A stretch of 64,000 bases of DNA from Algibacter sp. L1A34 (GCF_009796805.1 NZ_CP047029.1:1994501-2058500), one strand, 5' to 3'. Shown: positions 27,686-36,617, numbered from the stretch's first letter. Numbers and translations: made by a program. The notes: generated from the letters alone by a model not told the origin.

Positions 27686-27982
27686 TTATCTTAAAACCAG
27701 TTTTTTAATAATATCCTTGCCTAACTCTTCATTTAGCATGTTAATTATTTTTTGTTTACCATAACTTAATTCTTCTCGAAGTACACTAGAACTTAGTTCT
27801 ATATATAGTGTTTCGCGTTCCAGAGCAACAGAACTCGTGTAGTTGTTTACGCCGTTACCCATAAGTTTTGCCCAAGCATCGGCAACATTAACTTTATCTA
27901 AACCTTTTTCTAATCTGTTTGTTGTTACAAATTCCTTTAATGCGTCTTGTATACTTAAGTTGTCGTTAATGCGTTTTGCCAT
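27686..27982 (-). CDS. DUF721 (DciA-like) protein
   Basis: A 98-residue protein with the DUF721 domain (about 8-97: SIQDALKEFVTTNRLEKGLDKVNVADAWAKLMG, TLYIELSSSVLREELSYGKQKIINMLNEELG). Members of this family include DciA, which loads the replicative helicase in bacteria without DnaC, and the gene often sits next to recF. That neighbourhood holds here, interrupted by a broken gene. The role is inferred from the family. Confidence 0.85.
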   Translation of the reverse strand: MAKRINDNLSIQDALKEFVTTNRLEKGLDKVNVADAWAKLMGNGVNNYTSSVALERETLYIELSSSVLREELSYGKQKIINMLNEELGKDIIKKLVLR

Positions 27983-28065
27983 GAGGTTAAATATGTGAGA
28001 GTTCTGTAGCTTATATGTTGAAATTGAACGGTGTTTTTACGTGTTCTTTTTTTTGAAGCCAACCG

Positions 28066-28340
28066 CTAAAAATAATTTCTAATGGCCTCAACTTTAAAAG
28101 TACCAAAATTATAGTTTTTAAACGATTCTATCTCTGTTAAAAATGTTGTTTTTTTAATTAAGGAATCTCGATGAGTTTCAAAAACTTCAAGATTTTTTTG
28201 TTTTACTTCCGCAGACGCGCGAAGTATAAATGTAATTACAAAACGTCTGTCGGTAGATTGTGGATTAATATATCAATTTGATAATCGTTGGCTTTTATTT
28301 CTTCAATAGTGGGTTCATCTAAAACTTTGATAATAACATT
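28066..28340 (-). pseudogene. Frameshifted remnant of an unidentified gene
   Basis: Two pieces of clear coding character in different minus-strand frames. The upstream piece reads VIIKVLDEPTIEEIKANDYQ and ends in a stop shortly after IDILI; one frame over, the sequence continues smoothly as NPQSTDRRFVITFILRASAE and so on for about 60 residues to a TAG at 28066-28068. Joining them needs one frameshift near 28258-28270. The upstream piece also lacks a start, being preceded by a stop. I do not recognise the family. Sequencing error could explain the shift but not the missing start. Confidence 0.6.
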
Positions 28341-28355
28341 CTAAATGCATCCCTA

Positions 28356-29435
28356 TTATAATTTAAAAATCTCATATGACTGATGTACTTGTTTTACAGC
28401 GTTTTCGGTGCGTTCGGCATGTGTATCACTTATAAAAAGTTGTCCAAAATTCTCATCATCAACCAATTTAATTATTTGAGATACACGTTGTTCATCTAGT
28501 TTATCAAAAATATCATCTAATAATAATATTGGGTTTACGCCGCTTTGCGCTTTTATAAAATCGAATTGTGCCAATTTTAAAGCAATTAAGAATGATTTTT
28601 GCTGACCTTGACTTCCAAATTTCTTTATTGGATGTCCGGAAATATTAAAATGTAAATCATCCTTATGTATACCAACGCTTGTGTATTGCAATGCCTTGTC
28701 TTTATTAATAACCTTATTTAAAAGAGTATTTAAATCACTTTCAAATAAATCACTATGGTAATTTAAATCAACGTTTTCATTACCATTACTAATGGCTTCG
28801 TATCTAGATTTAAAAATGGGGATGAATTCTTTTAAAAAGGCATCACGTTTTTCGAAAATTTTAGTTCCAAAGTCTGTTAATTGGCTGTTATAAACGTCTA
28901 GCGTATCTTTGTTAAAAGTGTGGTTTAATGCAAAATACTTCAACAATGCATTACGTTGCGCTAAAATTTTATTATAATTAATTAAAGAACTCAAATAGCT
29001 ATTATCACTTTGCGAAATCACACTGTCAATAAATTTTCGACGTGTGGTACTGCCTTCCGTAATTAAATCTCTATCGGCTGGCGAAATAATAACTAAAGGT
29101 AAAAAACCAATGTGTTCGCTAAATTTATCATAAGCTTTACCATTACGTTTAATTACTTTTTTTTGTCCGCGTTTTAAACTGACTATTACTTTTTCTGGTT
29201 TTTCATCTTTTTCATAGTCACCATTCACTACAAAAAACTCTTCGTTATGCTTAATATTTTGAGTTGCGACTGGATTAAAATAACTTTTTCCGAAGGATAA
29301 ATGATAAATAGCATCGAGTACATTGGTCTTTCCGATGCCATTATTTCCAACAATGCAGTTAATTTTCTCATTGAAAGCAAATGTTTTGCTATCAAAATTT
29401 TTATAATTGAGTAACGAAAGTGATTTTAAAATCAT
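28356..29435 (-). CDS. recF: DNA replication and repair protein RecF
   Basis: SMC-like ATPase that helps load RecA at gapped DNA. The 359-residue protein has Walker A GNNGIGKT, an ABC signature in [19 protein letters not shown], and Walker [13 protein letters not shown] followed by the D-loop and FISDTHAER. It is not beside dnaA or dnaN here but beside a DUF721 gene, which I know from other Bacteroidota. It is divergent from the TPR protein gene. Confidence 0.96.
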   Translation of the reverse strand: MILKSLSLLNYKNFDSKTFAFNEKINCIVGNNGIGKTNVLDAIYHLSFGKSYFNPVATQNIKHNEEFFVVNGDYEKDEKPEKVIVSLKRGQKKVIKRNGKAYDKFSEHIGFLPLVIISPADRDLITEGSTTRRKFIDSVISQSDNSYLSSLINYNKILAQRNALLKYFALNHTFNKDTLDVYNSQLTDFGTKIFEKRDAFLKEFIPIFKSRYEAISNGNENVDLNYHSDLFESDLNTLLNKVINKDKALQYTSVGIHKDDLHFNISGHPIKKFGSQGQQKSFLIALKLAQFDFIKAQSGVNPILLLDDIFDKLDEQRVSQIIKLVDDENFGQLFISDTHAERTENAVKQVHQSYEIFKL

Positions 29436-29538
29436 ATAAATAGCAACTTAAAGCGCATAAAGAGGGTGAAGTCTTGAAAAGAAGTGCAAATTATTGAAAA
29501 ATATCAAATAAATACCCTTTTAGTTCTGAAGAAAATTA

Positions 29539-29546
29539 TATTTTTG
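29539..29546 (+). promoter_or_regulatory. Candidate promoter -7 box of the TPR protein gene
   Basis: TATTTTTG matches TAnnTTTG and lies 24 bases before the ATG at 29571. Confidence 0.5.
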
Positions 29547-29570
29547 CGCCACATTAATAGAATATAGAAC

Positions 29571-30341
29571 ATGGCTACATATAATAAGAGAGGTTACAAA
29601 CCAAAAACAAAAGTTGAAAAGGAACACGATATTGAAGAAGGATCAACAACGGCTGAAGTTTTTAACACCCTTGATGAAACAGCTTCGAAAACGGAAGACT
29701 TTGTAGCAAAAAACCAAAAATATATTTTTATCATTATTGGTGTTGTTGCATTAGTTGTTTTAGGGTCTTTAGCATACAAAGAATTTGTTGCTAGTCCGAA
29801 GCAAGAAAATGCAATGAACGATATGTTCCAAGCTCAAAAATATTTTGACCAAGCTGTAACAGGTGTGGCTAAAGATTCACTTTATAATCTAGCCTTAAAT
29901 GGTGGTGAAGGTAAATTTGGAATGTTAGATATTATTGAAGAGTATAGCGGTACAGAAGCAGCTAACTTAGCAAGCTATTATGCTGGAACAGCGTATTTAA
30001 GATTGAAAGATTATAAGAATGCGGTTGAGCATTTAAGTGATTTTGATAGTGATGATGAAGTTTTAGCACCTTTAGCAAAAGGAAATATTGGTGATGCCTT
30101 TGTGCAATTAAACCAAAAAGAGGATGCTTTAGGGTATTATGAAGAGGCTGCTAACATGAGAGATAACGAATATACCACACCAATGTATTTATACAAGGCA
30201 GGTGCTATCGCTCTAGATTTAGGAAAAGCTGATAAAGCGTTGTCTTACTTTACTCAAATTAAAGAAAAATATCCAAACGCTACCGAAGCATCTACTGTAG
30301 ATGTGTTTATCGGAAAAGCGCAGGTGTTGGCTAACAAGTAA
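29571..30341 (+). CDS. Membrane-anchored tetratricopeptide repeat protein (YfgM-like)
   Basis: A 256-residue protein with a charged cytoplasmic N-terminus (about 1-48), one membrane helix (about 49-67, YIFIIIGVVALVVLGSLAY) and a periplasmic TPR array (about 110-250: LASYYAGTAYLRLKDYKNAVEHL, LAKGNIGDAFVQLNQKEDALGYYEEA, MYLYKAGAIALDLGKADKALSYF). The layout is like YfgM, which associates with the translocon and periplasmic chaperones; the same partner here is only inferred. ribH follows 14 bases later and is probably cotranscribed. Confidence 0.85.
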   Translation: MATYNKRGYKPKTKVEKEHDIEEGSTTAEVFNTLDETASKTEDFVAKNQKYIFIIIGVVALVVLGSLAYKEFVASPKQENAMNDMFQAQKYFDQAVTGVAKDSLYNLALNGGEGKFGMLDIIEEYSGTEAANLASYYAGTAYLRLKDYKNAVEHLSDFDSDDEVLAPLAKGNIGDAFVQLNQKEDALGYYEEAANMRDNEYTTPMYLYKAGAIALDLGKADKALSYFTQIKEKYPNATEASTVDVFIGKAQVLANK

Positions 30342-30355
30342 TAGTTTTACCATAT

Positions 30356-30841
30356 ATGGCAACAGTAAATAAAAATTTATCGGATTACGATAAAACAACA
30401 ATCCCAAATGCGAAAGATTTTCGATTTGGGATTGTTGTTTCTGAATGGAATGATACCATTACCGAAGGTTTGTATAAAGGCGCATATGATGCTTTGATAG
30501 AAAATGGTGTAGAGCCAGACAATATTGTGCGCTGGGATGTGCCAGGAAGTTTTGAGCTAATTTACGGATGTAAAAAAATGCAGGAGCAAATGGTAAATGC
30601 CGTTATAGCAATTGGCTGTGTAATACAAGGCGAAACCAAGCATTTCGATTTTGTTTGTGAAGGTGTAACTCAAGGTATTAAAGATTTAAACGTACAGAAA
30701 GAAACTCCGGTTATTTTCTGTGTACTTACCGATAACATCATGCAACAATCTATAGATCGTTCTGGTGGCAAACACGGTAATAAAGGTACTGAAGCTGCTA
30801 TTGCGGCGATTAAAATGGCAGAATTACGTAAAAATAGTTAA
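30356..30841 (+). CDS. ribH: 6,7-dimethyl-8-ribityllumazine synthase
   Basis: Penultimate enzyme of riboflavin synthesis, forming the lumazine from 5-amino-6-ribitylaminouracil and 3,4-dihydroxybutanone phosphate. The 161 residues contain RFGIVVSEWNDTITEGL, VPGSFELIYG, AIGCVIQGETKHFDFVCEGVTQGI with the catalytic histidine, and GGKHGNKGTEAA. No FMN riboswitch is seen upstream. A hairpin at 30864-30900 may end the transcript. Confidence 0.96.
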   Translation: MATVNKNLSDYDKTTIPNAKDFRFGIVVSEWNDTITEGLYKGAYDALIENGVEPDNIVRWDVPGSFELIYGCKKMQEQMVNAVIAIGCVIQGETKHFDFVCEGVTQGIKDLNVQKETPVIFCVLTDNIMQQSIDRSGGKHGNKGTEAAIAAIKMAELRKNS

Positions 30842-30863
30842 GGCCAGCTTTAAAATTTATTGA

Positions 30864-30900
30864 AAATTCCAAAGATGTTTTATTATATCCTTTGGAATTT
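30864..30900 (+). terminator. Likely terminator of ribH
   Basis: An 11-bp stem (AAATTCCAAAG at 30864-30874 with its complement at 30890-30900). The 3' side is T-rich but lacks a long T run, so termination is less certain than at other hairpins here. Confidence 0.55.
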
Positions 30901-31019
30901 GATATTTTAATTGGGTTAGGTTTACCGATTTTACTGTCTAAATTTTAGATATTTTTAGCATTTCAAAGCCCAGTTTCTCCCTATTTTTAAGTATTTTTGG
31001 AAGATAACACTACTAGATT

Positions 31020-31253
31020 TTGTTTAAACAGCGTAAACATAGAACCTTTGATTATCAGTCTCGTTTTTCAAAAGAAAACAGAACAGATTCTAGTTTAAAT
31101 GATGATTCTAATACCAAAGATTATATTTCTAAATGGAAAGAAAATCGTGAAGTTAAGCGTAAAGTACGTGGTACTATGCCAGTAAAAACCTTACTTTTAT
31201 TTTTGGTATTATTATTGATTTGTATGTATTTACTAGAAAAAAAGTATATGTAA
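31020..31253 (+). CDS. Small C-tail-anchored membrane protein
   Basis: An unrecognised 77-residue protein starting at a TTG (31020), reading (M)FKQRKHRTFDYQSRFSKE. A basic, hydrophilic N-terminal part of about 50 residues is followed by one membrane helix (about 54-71, VKTLLLFLVLLLICMYLL) and a short basic end. The opening RKHRTFDYQSRF resembles KKNKKFSYTPRY of the next gene, suggesting a related pair. The TTG start is inferred from that match, because no ATG occurs in frame near it. Confidence 0.65.
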   Translation: MFKQRKHRTFDYQSRFSKENRTDSSLNDDSNTKDYISKWKENREVKRKVRGTMPVKTLLLFLVLLLICMYLLEKKYM

Positions 31254-31282
31254 TACAAATTACTTAAAAAAACTCGCGAATT

Positions 31283-31570
31283 ATGGGAATCTTAAAGGCA
31301 AAAAAAAACAAGAAATTTAGTTATACACCGCGTTATTTTGATGATAAAGGCGAAGGAAACCCTTTTGAAATTAAACATAAGTTCGATGAATACAGAACAA
31401 CTGTTGGTGCAAATAAAAATTTTAAGTCAAAATTAAATAATGCTTTAAACGAATTAAAGCACAACAGAGATCATGAAGCTAACCGTCGCGTTTTAATTAT
31501 TGTGGGCATTTTGTTAGTTATATTTTTATTCATCATCGATTTCGATTTATCTATATTCTTTTCTAAATAA
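31283..31570 (+). CDS. Small C-tail-anchored membrane protein (often mislabelled riboflavin synthase subunit)
   Basis: A 95-residue protein with a basic N-terminus (MGILKAKKNKKFSYTPRYF), a charged middle part and one C-terminal membrane helix (about 72-92, VLIIVGILLVIFLFIIDF). Proteins like this in databases sometimes carry the name riboflavin synthase subunit beta, which I believe is carried over from the ribH neighbour; nothing in the sequence resembles a riboflavin enzyme. It is four bases upstream of mutL and probably translated with it. Confidence 0.8.
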   Translation: MGILKAKKNKKFSYTPRYFDDKGEGNPFEIKHKFDEYRTTVGANKNFKSKLNNALNELKHNRDHEANRRVLIIVGILLVIFLFIIDFDLSIFFSK

Positions 31571-31574
31571 TTAT

Positions 31575-33425
31575 ATGGCAGACATTATACAGCTTTTACC
31601 CGACCACGTCGCAAACCAAATTGCTGCTGGAGAAGTTGTTCAACGTCCAGCATCTGTAGTCAAAGAATTGCTTGAAAATGCAATTGATGCAGGAGCGGAC
31701 TCTATTAAACTCATAATAAAAGACGCCGGAAAAACATTGGTTCAGGTTATCGATAACGGTAAAGGAATGAGTACTACCGATGCCCGATTAAGTTTTGAGC
31801 GTCATGCAACATCTAAAATCCGAAGTGCGGAAGATTTATTTCAACTACATACCAAAGGCTTTCGTGGAGAGGCTTTGGCAAGTATAGCGGCTATTGCGCA
31901 TGTAGAATTGAAAACCAAGCAACCTCAAGATGATGTTGGGAATACCATAATTATAGAGGGGAGTAAAGTAACCGATCAAGATGTGGTAGTTACGCCACAA
32001 GGAACTTCGGTTTCTGTTAAAAATCTATTTTTTAATATTCCTGCCAGACGAAATTTTTTAAAATCGGATAATGTAGAATTACGTCATATTATTGATGAGT
32101 TTCACCGTGTAGCATTAGCGCATCCAGGGATTGCTTTTGCTTTTTATAATAACGGAAATGAAGCTTTCAATTTACCAATTAGTAATTACAGACAACGTAT
32201 TGTAAATATCTTCGGAACAAAAACTAATGAAAAATTAGTACCTGTAGAAGAAGAAACAGAGGTGCTTAAAATATCTGGATTTGTTGGCAAACCGGAATTT
32301 GCTAAAAAAACTAGAGGAGAGCAATACTTTTTTGTAAATGATAGATTTATAAAAAGCGCTTATTTAAATCATGCTATAGCTTCGGCTTATGATGGTTTAC
32401 TTAAAAGTGGAACACATGCAAGTTATTTTTTAAACCTAACTGTAGATCCGCAAACCATAGATATTAATATTCATCCAACAAAAACGGAAATAAAGTTTGA
32501 TGATGAGCATACACTTTATGCCATTCTTCGTTCGGCAGTTAAGCATAGTCTAGGCCAGTTTAATATCGCGCCAGTTTTAGATTTTGACCGTGACGCAAAT
32601 CTAGATACACCATACGGACTTAAAAAAGAAGCGACTAGAACAAATACACCAAGTATTGAGGTGGATAGGAGTTTTAATCCATTTCAAGATGAAGCTCCAA
32701 TTAAACCTAGAACCGTTTCTTATAAAAAAGAACCAACCGAAAGTTGGGAGAGTTTATACGTTGGCTTAGAATCTAAAGGCACAAAAACGCAACACGATTT
32801 TAGTGAAGTGCATTTTGAAACTGAAGAGTCTACAGTTTCCATGTTCGATAAAGATATCGAGAGAACGCATACCACGTATCAATTACATAATAAATATATT
32901 GTTAGTACTATAAAATCGGGTATGTTGGTTATCGATCAACATCGTGCCCATCAACGAATTTTGTATGAAGATTATCTTCAACATCTTACTATAAAAGGAG
33001 CGCTAAGTCAGCAATTATTATTCCCGTTAGATTTACATTTTTCAAATCAAGAAATAGCTGTTATTATTCAATTGAAAGAAGATTTAGAACATACCGGTTT
33101 TGTGTTTTCAAACGTTAAAGAGGAGTCTATTGAGATTATAGGGGTTCCCGTTGGCGTTCCAGAAAGCGAAGTTTCTATTATTTTAGAACAACTAATTAGT
33201 GATGTAGAAAACGAAGTACCAGACAGTAACTTCTCGGCAACCGATTTATTAGCAAAATCTATGGCAAAAAGTTTAGCCATAAAAACAGGGCAGTCATTAC
33301 AGAAAGATGAACAGGAACATTTAGTAAATAAGCTGTTTGCTTGTAAAGCGCCTAATGTTTCGCCTACTAATAGAACAACATTTGTAACCATGAGTGTTGA
33401 CGAATTAGATAAAAAATTTATATAA
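31575..33425 (+). CDS. mutL: DNA mismatch repair protein MutL
   Basis: Couples mismatch recognition to strand removal. The 616-residue protein has the GHKL ATPase motifs ELLENAIDAGAD, IDNGKGM and GFRGEALASIAAI in its N-terminal third, then a linker rich in charged residues (about 335-430) and the dimerisation domain. The endonuclease motif DQHA(x)2E(x)4E is altered: the region reads DQHRAHQRILYE, with Gln for the first Glu. The late CPHGRP-type motif is absent (ACKAPNVSPTNR). So nicking activity is doubtful. It is followed after three bases by a rhomboid gene. Confidence 0.96.
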   Translation: MADIIQLLPDHVANQIAAGEVVQRPASVVKELLENAIDAGADSIKLIIKDAGKTLVQVIDNGKGMSTTDARLSFERHATSKIRSAEDLFQLHTKGFRGEALASIAAIAHVELKTKQPQDDVGNTIIIEGSKVTDQDVVVTPQGTSVSVKNLFFNIPARRNFLKSDNVELRHIIDEFHRVALAHPGIAFAFYNNGNEAFNLPISNYRQRIVNIFGTKTNEKLVPVEEETEVLKISGFVGKPEFAKKTRGEQYFFVNDRFIKSAYLNHAIASAYDGLLKSGTHASYFLNLTVDPQTIDINIHPTKTEIKFDDEHTLYAILRSAVKHSLGQFNIAPVLDFDRDANLDTPYGLKKEATRTNTPSIEVDRSFNPFQDEAPIKPRTVSYKKEPTESWESLYVGLESKGTKTQHDFSEVHFETEESTVSMFDKDIERTHTTYQLHNKYIVSTIKSGMLVIDQHRAHQRILYEDYLQHLTIKGALSQQLLFPLDLHFSNQEIAVIIQLKEDLEHTGFVFSNVKEESIEIIGVPVGVPESEVSIILEQLISDVENEVPDSNFSATDLLAKSMAKSLAIKTGQSLQKDEQEHLVNKLFACKAPNVSPTNRTTFVTMSVDELDKKFI

Positions 33426-33428
33426 ATT

Positions 33429-34160
33429 ATGATGCGAATTTCAGAAACTGTTAAACACTTAATAATCATAAACGTGATTATGTTTATAGGGACCTTGTTT
33501 ATAGGGAACGGTGTTTTATTTTTCGATTTATTTGCCATGCATTTTCCGAAAAATGAAGCCTTTCAGCCATGGCAAATAATTACGCACATGTTTATTCATG
33601 GAGGATTTCAGCATTTGTTTTTTAATATGCTGATGCTATATTTCTTTGGTTCTATGTTAGAGTCAGCCATAGGAAGGAATAAATTCTTGTTTTTATATAT
33701 ATCTGCTGGATTAGGGGCTTTGGCATTGCAAATGGGTGAACAATATATTCGATATCTATTAATGGAAAGGCAAGCATTAGATCTTGGATATTCTTCATCT
33801 CAAGTTATCCAAGTTTTCAAAGAAGGAAAAATATTTGTTGATATTGGGCAAGACTTTAATGATATATATCGAACCATCACTTTTGGTGCTTCGGGCGCAA
33901 TTATGGGAGTGCTTGCTGCAAGTGCTTATGTGTTTCCAAATGCAGAAATTATGTTGTTATTTCCACCAATTCCTATAAAACTTAAGTATTTAGCTGTAGG
34001 TATGATTGGTGCGGATTTACTTTCGGCAATTTTAACAGGTACACCATTAATGGCAAATAGTAATGTTGGATATTTGGCGCACGTTGGAGGAGCAATCACA
34101 GGCTTTTTAATTATGTATTTTTGGAAAAAAACACAGTTTAATAATAACCGTTGGAACTAA
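33429..34160 (+). CDS. Rhomboid family intramembrane serine protease (first of two)
   Basis: A 243-residue polytopic membrane protease with about six helices. The catalytic dyad is Ser155 in FGASGAIMG and His218 in LAHVGGAITG, and the TM2 motif HMFIHGGFQHLFFNMLMLYFFG is intact. It has a long insertion between helices 3 and 4 (about 105-150). Rhomboids cut substrate helices within the membrane. It lies three bases after mutL and its TAA overlaps the ATG of the second rhomboid gene. A second in-frame ATG at 33432 is equally possible. Confidence 0.94.
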   Translation: MMRISETVKHLIIINVIMFIGTLFIGNGVLFFDLFAMHFPKNEAFQPWQIITHMFIHGGFQHLFFNMLMLYFFGSMLESAIGRNKFLFLYISAGLGALALQMGEQYIRYLLMERQALDLGYSSSQVIQVFKEGKIFVDIGQDFNDIYRTITFGASGAIMGVLAASAYVFPNAEIMLLFPPIPIKLKYLAVGMIGADLLSAILTGTPLMANSNVGYLAHVGGAITGFLIMYFWKKTQFNNNRWN

Positions 34161-35011
34161 TGAGTTTAACTACAGACATAAAATATAAGTTAACGCGACT
34201 TAATATATTAGAAAAAATAATTGCGGTAAACGTCGTTATTTTTCTAGTAGGTTTAATTTTTAGATCGGCATTAAGTTGGTTCGAATTACCTAGTGATTTT
34301 TTCAACGCTTTAGTAAATCCATGGACAATAGTTAGTTATGCCTTTGTGCATTACGATTTTATTCATCTGTTGTTTAATATGCTTTGGCTCTACGTTATTG
34401 GGCGCATGTTTTTAAATCTTTTTAGTCCAAAAACAGCATTAAATATATATTTTTTAGGAGCAATTTCTGGTGGCGCTATGTTTCTTATCGGCTATGCCTT
34501 GTTGCCTAGTTTTTTTGGAGTAAACTCAAGTTTGGTGGGAGCATCGGCTGCTGTTCGTGCCTTGTTAATTTTTATGTGTGCTTATATGCCCAACCAAGAT
34601 GTTCGTGTATTTACGTTCAATCTTAAGCTTTGGTATATTGGTGCGGCCATTGTTGTTTTAGATATTGTGGGTCTGTTTGGCGTAAATGCTGGCGGGAATT
34701 TAGCACATATTGGAGGTGCTTTATTGGGCTATTTCTATGCCACGCAATTGGTTAAAGGCAATGATATTGGTAGCGGATTCGAGCGTTTTGCCAATGCTAT
34801 TACAAATATGTTTAAATCTTCATCCTCTAAAAAAGGACCTTTAAAAACCGTTCATAAAAATAAAAGTAAAGTAGGTGGTTATAAAAAATCGGATTATAGT
34901 GAATTTAATAACCAGAAAAAAATTGATGTTATTTTAGATAAAATCAGTAAAAGCGGTTATGATAGTTTAACAGCCGAAGAAAAAGAATTACTTTTTCGAG
35001 CAGGTAAATAG
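34160..35011 (+). CDS. Rhomboid family intramembrane protease (second of two) with C-terminal extension
   Basis: A 283-residue polytopic protein. The catalytic residues appear as Ser129 in LVGASAAVRALL and His183 in NLAHIGGALLGYF, so activity is plausible although the usual GASG is GASA. A soluble tail of about 80 residues ends in VDVILDKISKSGYDSLTAEEKELLFRAGK, a short helical domain that often follows flavobacterial rhomboids. The ATG at 34160 uses the last base of the stop of the first rhomboid gene (TAATG), so the two are coupled. Confidence 0.9.
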   Translation: MSLTTDIKYKLTRLNILEKIIAVNVVIFLVGLIFRSALSWFELPSDFFNALVNPWTIVSYAFVHYDFIHLLFNMLWLYVIGRMFLNLFSPKTALNIYFLGAISGGAMFLIGYALLPSFFGVNSSLVGASAAVRALLIFMCAYMPNQDVRVFTFNLKLWYIGAAIVVLDIVGLFGVNAGGNLAHIGGALLGYFYATQLVKGNDIGSGFERFANAITNMFKSSSSKKGPLKTVHKNKSKVGGYKKSDYSEFNNQKKIDVILDKISKSGYDSLTAEEKELLFRAGK

Positions 35012-35027
35012 TTCATTATAAACATTT

Positions 35028-35124
35028 GGGCGTTACCCGAAAAGGGTCGGGCTTTCACTACTCAATCTTTTTGTTTTGAAGGAAAACAAAAAGGATTTCA
35101 AACAAACCGTTCAATCCCTAACGC
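35028..35124 (+). repeat. Dispersed hairpin element, copy A
   Basis: Begins GGGCGTTACCCGAAAAGGG, continues TCGGGCTTTCACTACTC, holds a central 11-bp hairpin (CTTTTTGTTTT with AAAACAAAAAG around a five-base loop), and ends CCGTTCAATCCCTAACGC. GCGTTA at one end and TAACGC at the other form terminal inverted repeats. It lies between the second rhomboid and EEP genes. Three further copies are at 48478-48561, 52998-53099 (reverse) and 60236-60321. Confidence 0.9.
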
Positions 35125-35194
35125 GGGAGAACTTCTGGTAATGGTAGTAACAAAGCAATTAAAAGTGTATGTTTACAAGGATAAATAAAGCAAA

Positions 35195-36217
35195 ATGAAA
35201 AATTTAAGTTTCATTAATAAAATAATATATATCGTCAACAGTATTGTGGCGATGTTGTTGTTGCTTTCAATGGTTTTTCCTTATTTACCACCCAAAACAT
35301 TTTCGTTTTTATCAGTAATAAATTTAGGGGTTTCATTTTTAATTATCATCAATGTTATATTCTTTATATATTGGTTAATTCGTTTAAAAAAGCAATTTCT
35401 AATCTCGCTTTTAGTGTTAATTATAGCTTATATAACTTTTGGGTCTTTATATAAGTTTTCGTCATCTAAAAACATCGAGTCGGTACAGAATTTCAAAGTC
35501 ATGAATTATAATGTTCGGCTTTTCAATCTTTATAAGTGGATTCCTGAAGATCACATTGAAACTAATATTGTAGATTTTATAAAAGCAGAAGCTCCAGATA
35601 TATTAAGTATTCAGGAATATCACCCGCATAAAAATGTTAATTTATCTAATTTTAAATATAAATTCGAAAAATTATCGGGTAAAAAATTTAAACACGGACA
35701 AGCAATTTTCTCAAAGTTTCCAATAATAAATTCAGGATCTGTTGAATTTCCCAACACAGCAAACAATGCTATATTTGCCGATGTGGTAAAAGGCAAAGAC
35801 ACCATTAGAATTTACAACATCCATCTAGAATCTTTAAGAATAAACACGAAGATAGAGAGCTTGAAAAAAGAAGATTCCGAACGCCTTTTATTACGTATAG
35901 GTACTGCATTTAAAACGCAACAGAATCAAGCAGAATTGTTTTTGGCACATAAAAAGAACTGTAAATATAAAATGATTATTTGTGGGGATTTTAATAATAC
36001 GGCTTTCTCGTATGTATATAGAAAAATTAGAGGTGATTTAAACGATACTTTTAAGGAAGGCGGAAATGGTTTCGGACGTACGCACGATTTTTTCCTTTTT
36101 CCGATGCGTATTGATTTTATTTTTGCAGATAAAGCCTTTTCTGTAAATGGCTATAAAAGTTATAACGAGCACTTTTCCGATCATTTCCCATTAAGTACAA
36201 CCTTGAGTCTAGAATAG
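35195..36217 (+). CDS. Membrane-anchored endonuclease/exonuclease/phosphatase (EEP) family protein
   Basis: A 340-residue protein. Three N-terminal membrane helices (about 8-30, 38-62 and 68-87) are followed by an EEP catalytic domain (about 98-338). Motifs in order are MNYNVRLFN, SIQEYH (metal-binding Glu), IYNIHLES, ICGDFNNTAFS, RIDFIFAD and the terminal SDHFPL. The family includes nucleases, sphingomyelinases and inositol phosphatases; with a membrane anchor and outward domain a phosphodiesterase role is plausible, but the substrate is unknown. Confidence 0.9.
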   Translation: MKNLSFINKIIYIVNSIVAMLLLLSMVFPYLPPKTFSFLSVINLGVSFLIIINVIFFIYWLIRLKKQFLISLLVLIIAYITFGSLYKFSSSKNIESVQNFKVMNYNVRLFNLYKWIPEDHIETNIVDFIKAEAPDILSIQEYHPHKNVNLSNFKYKFEKLSGKKFKHGQAIFSKFPIINSGSVEFPNTANNAIFADVVKGKDTIRIYNIHLESLRINTKIESLKKEDSERLLLRIGTAFKTQQNQAELFLAHKKNCKYKMIICGDFNNTAFSYVYRKIRGDLNDTFKEGGNGFGRTHDFFLFPMRIDFIFADKAFSVNGYKSYNEHFSDHFPLSTTLSLE

Positions 36218-36308
36218 TTGTTCAATATATAAATGGAGCTTCATAACGGTTTTTATGATTTCTCTTGAATAAAAGAAATACTTTAGTAATACTAGTTAAG
36301 TATTAAGC

Positions 36309-36617
36309 TTACATAAAAGAACAATCTACCACATCGGCTATAATGTGTATAACTAATCCCAAACCAACCAGACGTGTTTTCTTAAAGAACAATAAAAGAA
36401 TATAAACGGCAAGCGCATAATATGTATGCAACGGGTGGTAGTTTATACTACATCTATTTGGATCGAAAACGGGGGTAGCTAGCAAATGATCTAAATCGAT
36501 TAACATACCACAAATCATTATAAAATATGCCGTTTTCCAATTCGGTTTAAACCAAATAAGTGCCACTGCTAGCGGAAGTAGAAAATGACAACCATAATGT
36601 GCGATAGATTGTAGCAT
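36309..36617 (-). CDS. DUF6122 membrane protein
   Basis: A 102-residue integral membrane protein with three to four helices and conserved-looking polar residues within them: HYGCHFLLP near the start, MLIDLDHLLATPVFDPNRCS in the middle, YHPLHTYYA and the end HIIADVVDC. The histidine and aspartate pattern (GMLIDLDH) recalls membrane metal-dependent hydrolases of the YdjM type, but that is only a resemblance. Its start touches the WbqC gene stop. Confidence 0.82.
   Translation of the reverse strand: MLQSIAHYGCHFLLPLAVALIWFKPNWKTAYFIMICGMLIDLDHLLATPVFDPNRCSINYHPLHTYYALAVYILLLFFKKTRLVGLGLVIHIIADVVDCSFM

Noticed and set aside
33068-33538. A 156-codon minus-strand frame across the mutL and rhomboid junction
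   Set aside because: It is antisense to two clear genes and its translation looks like no known family.
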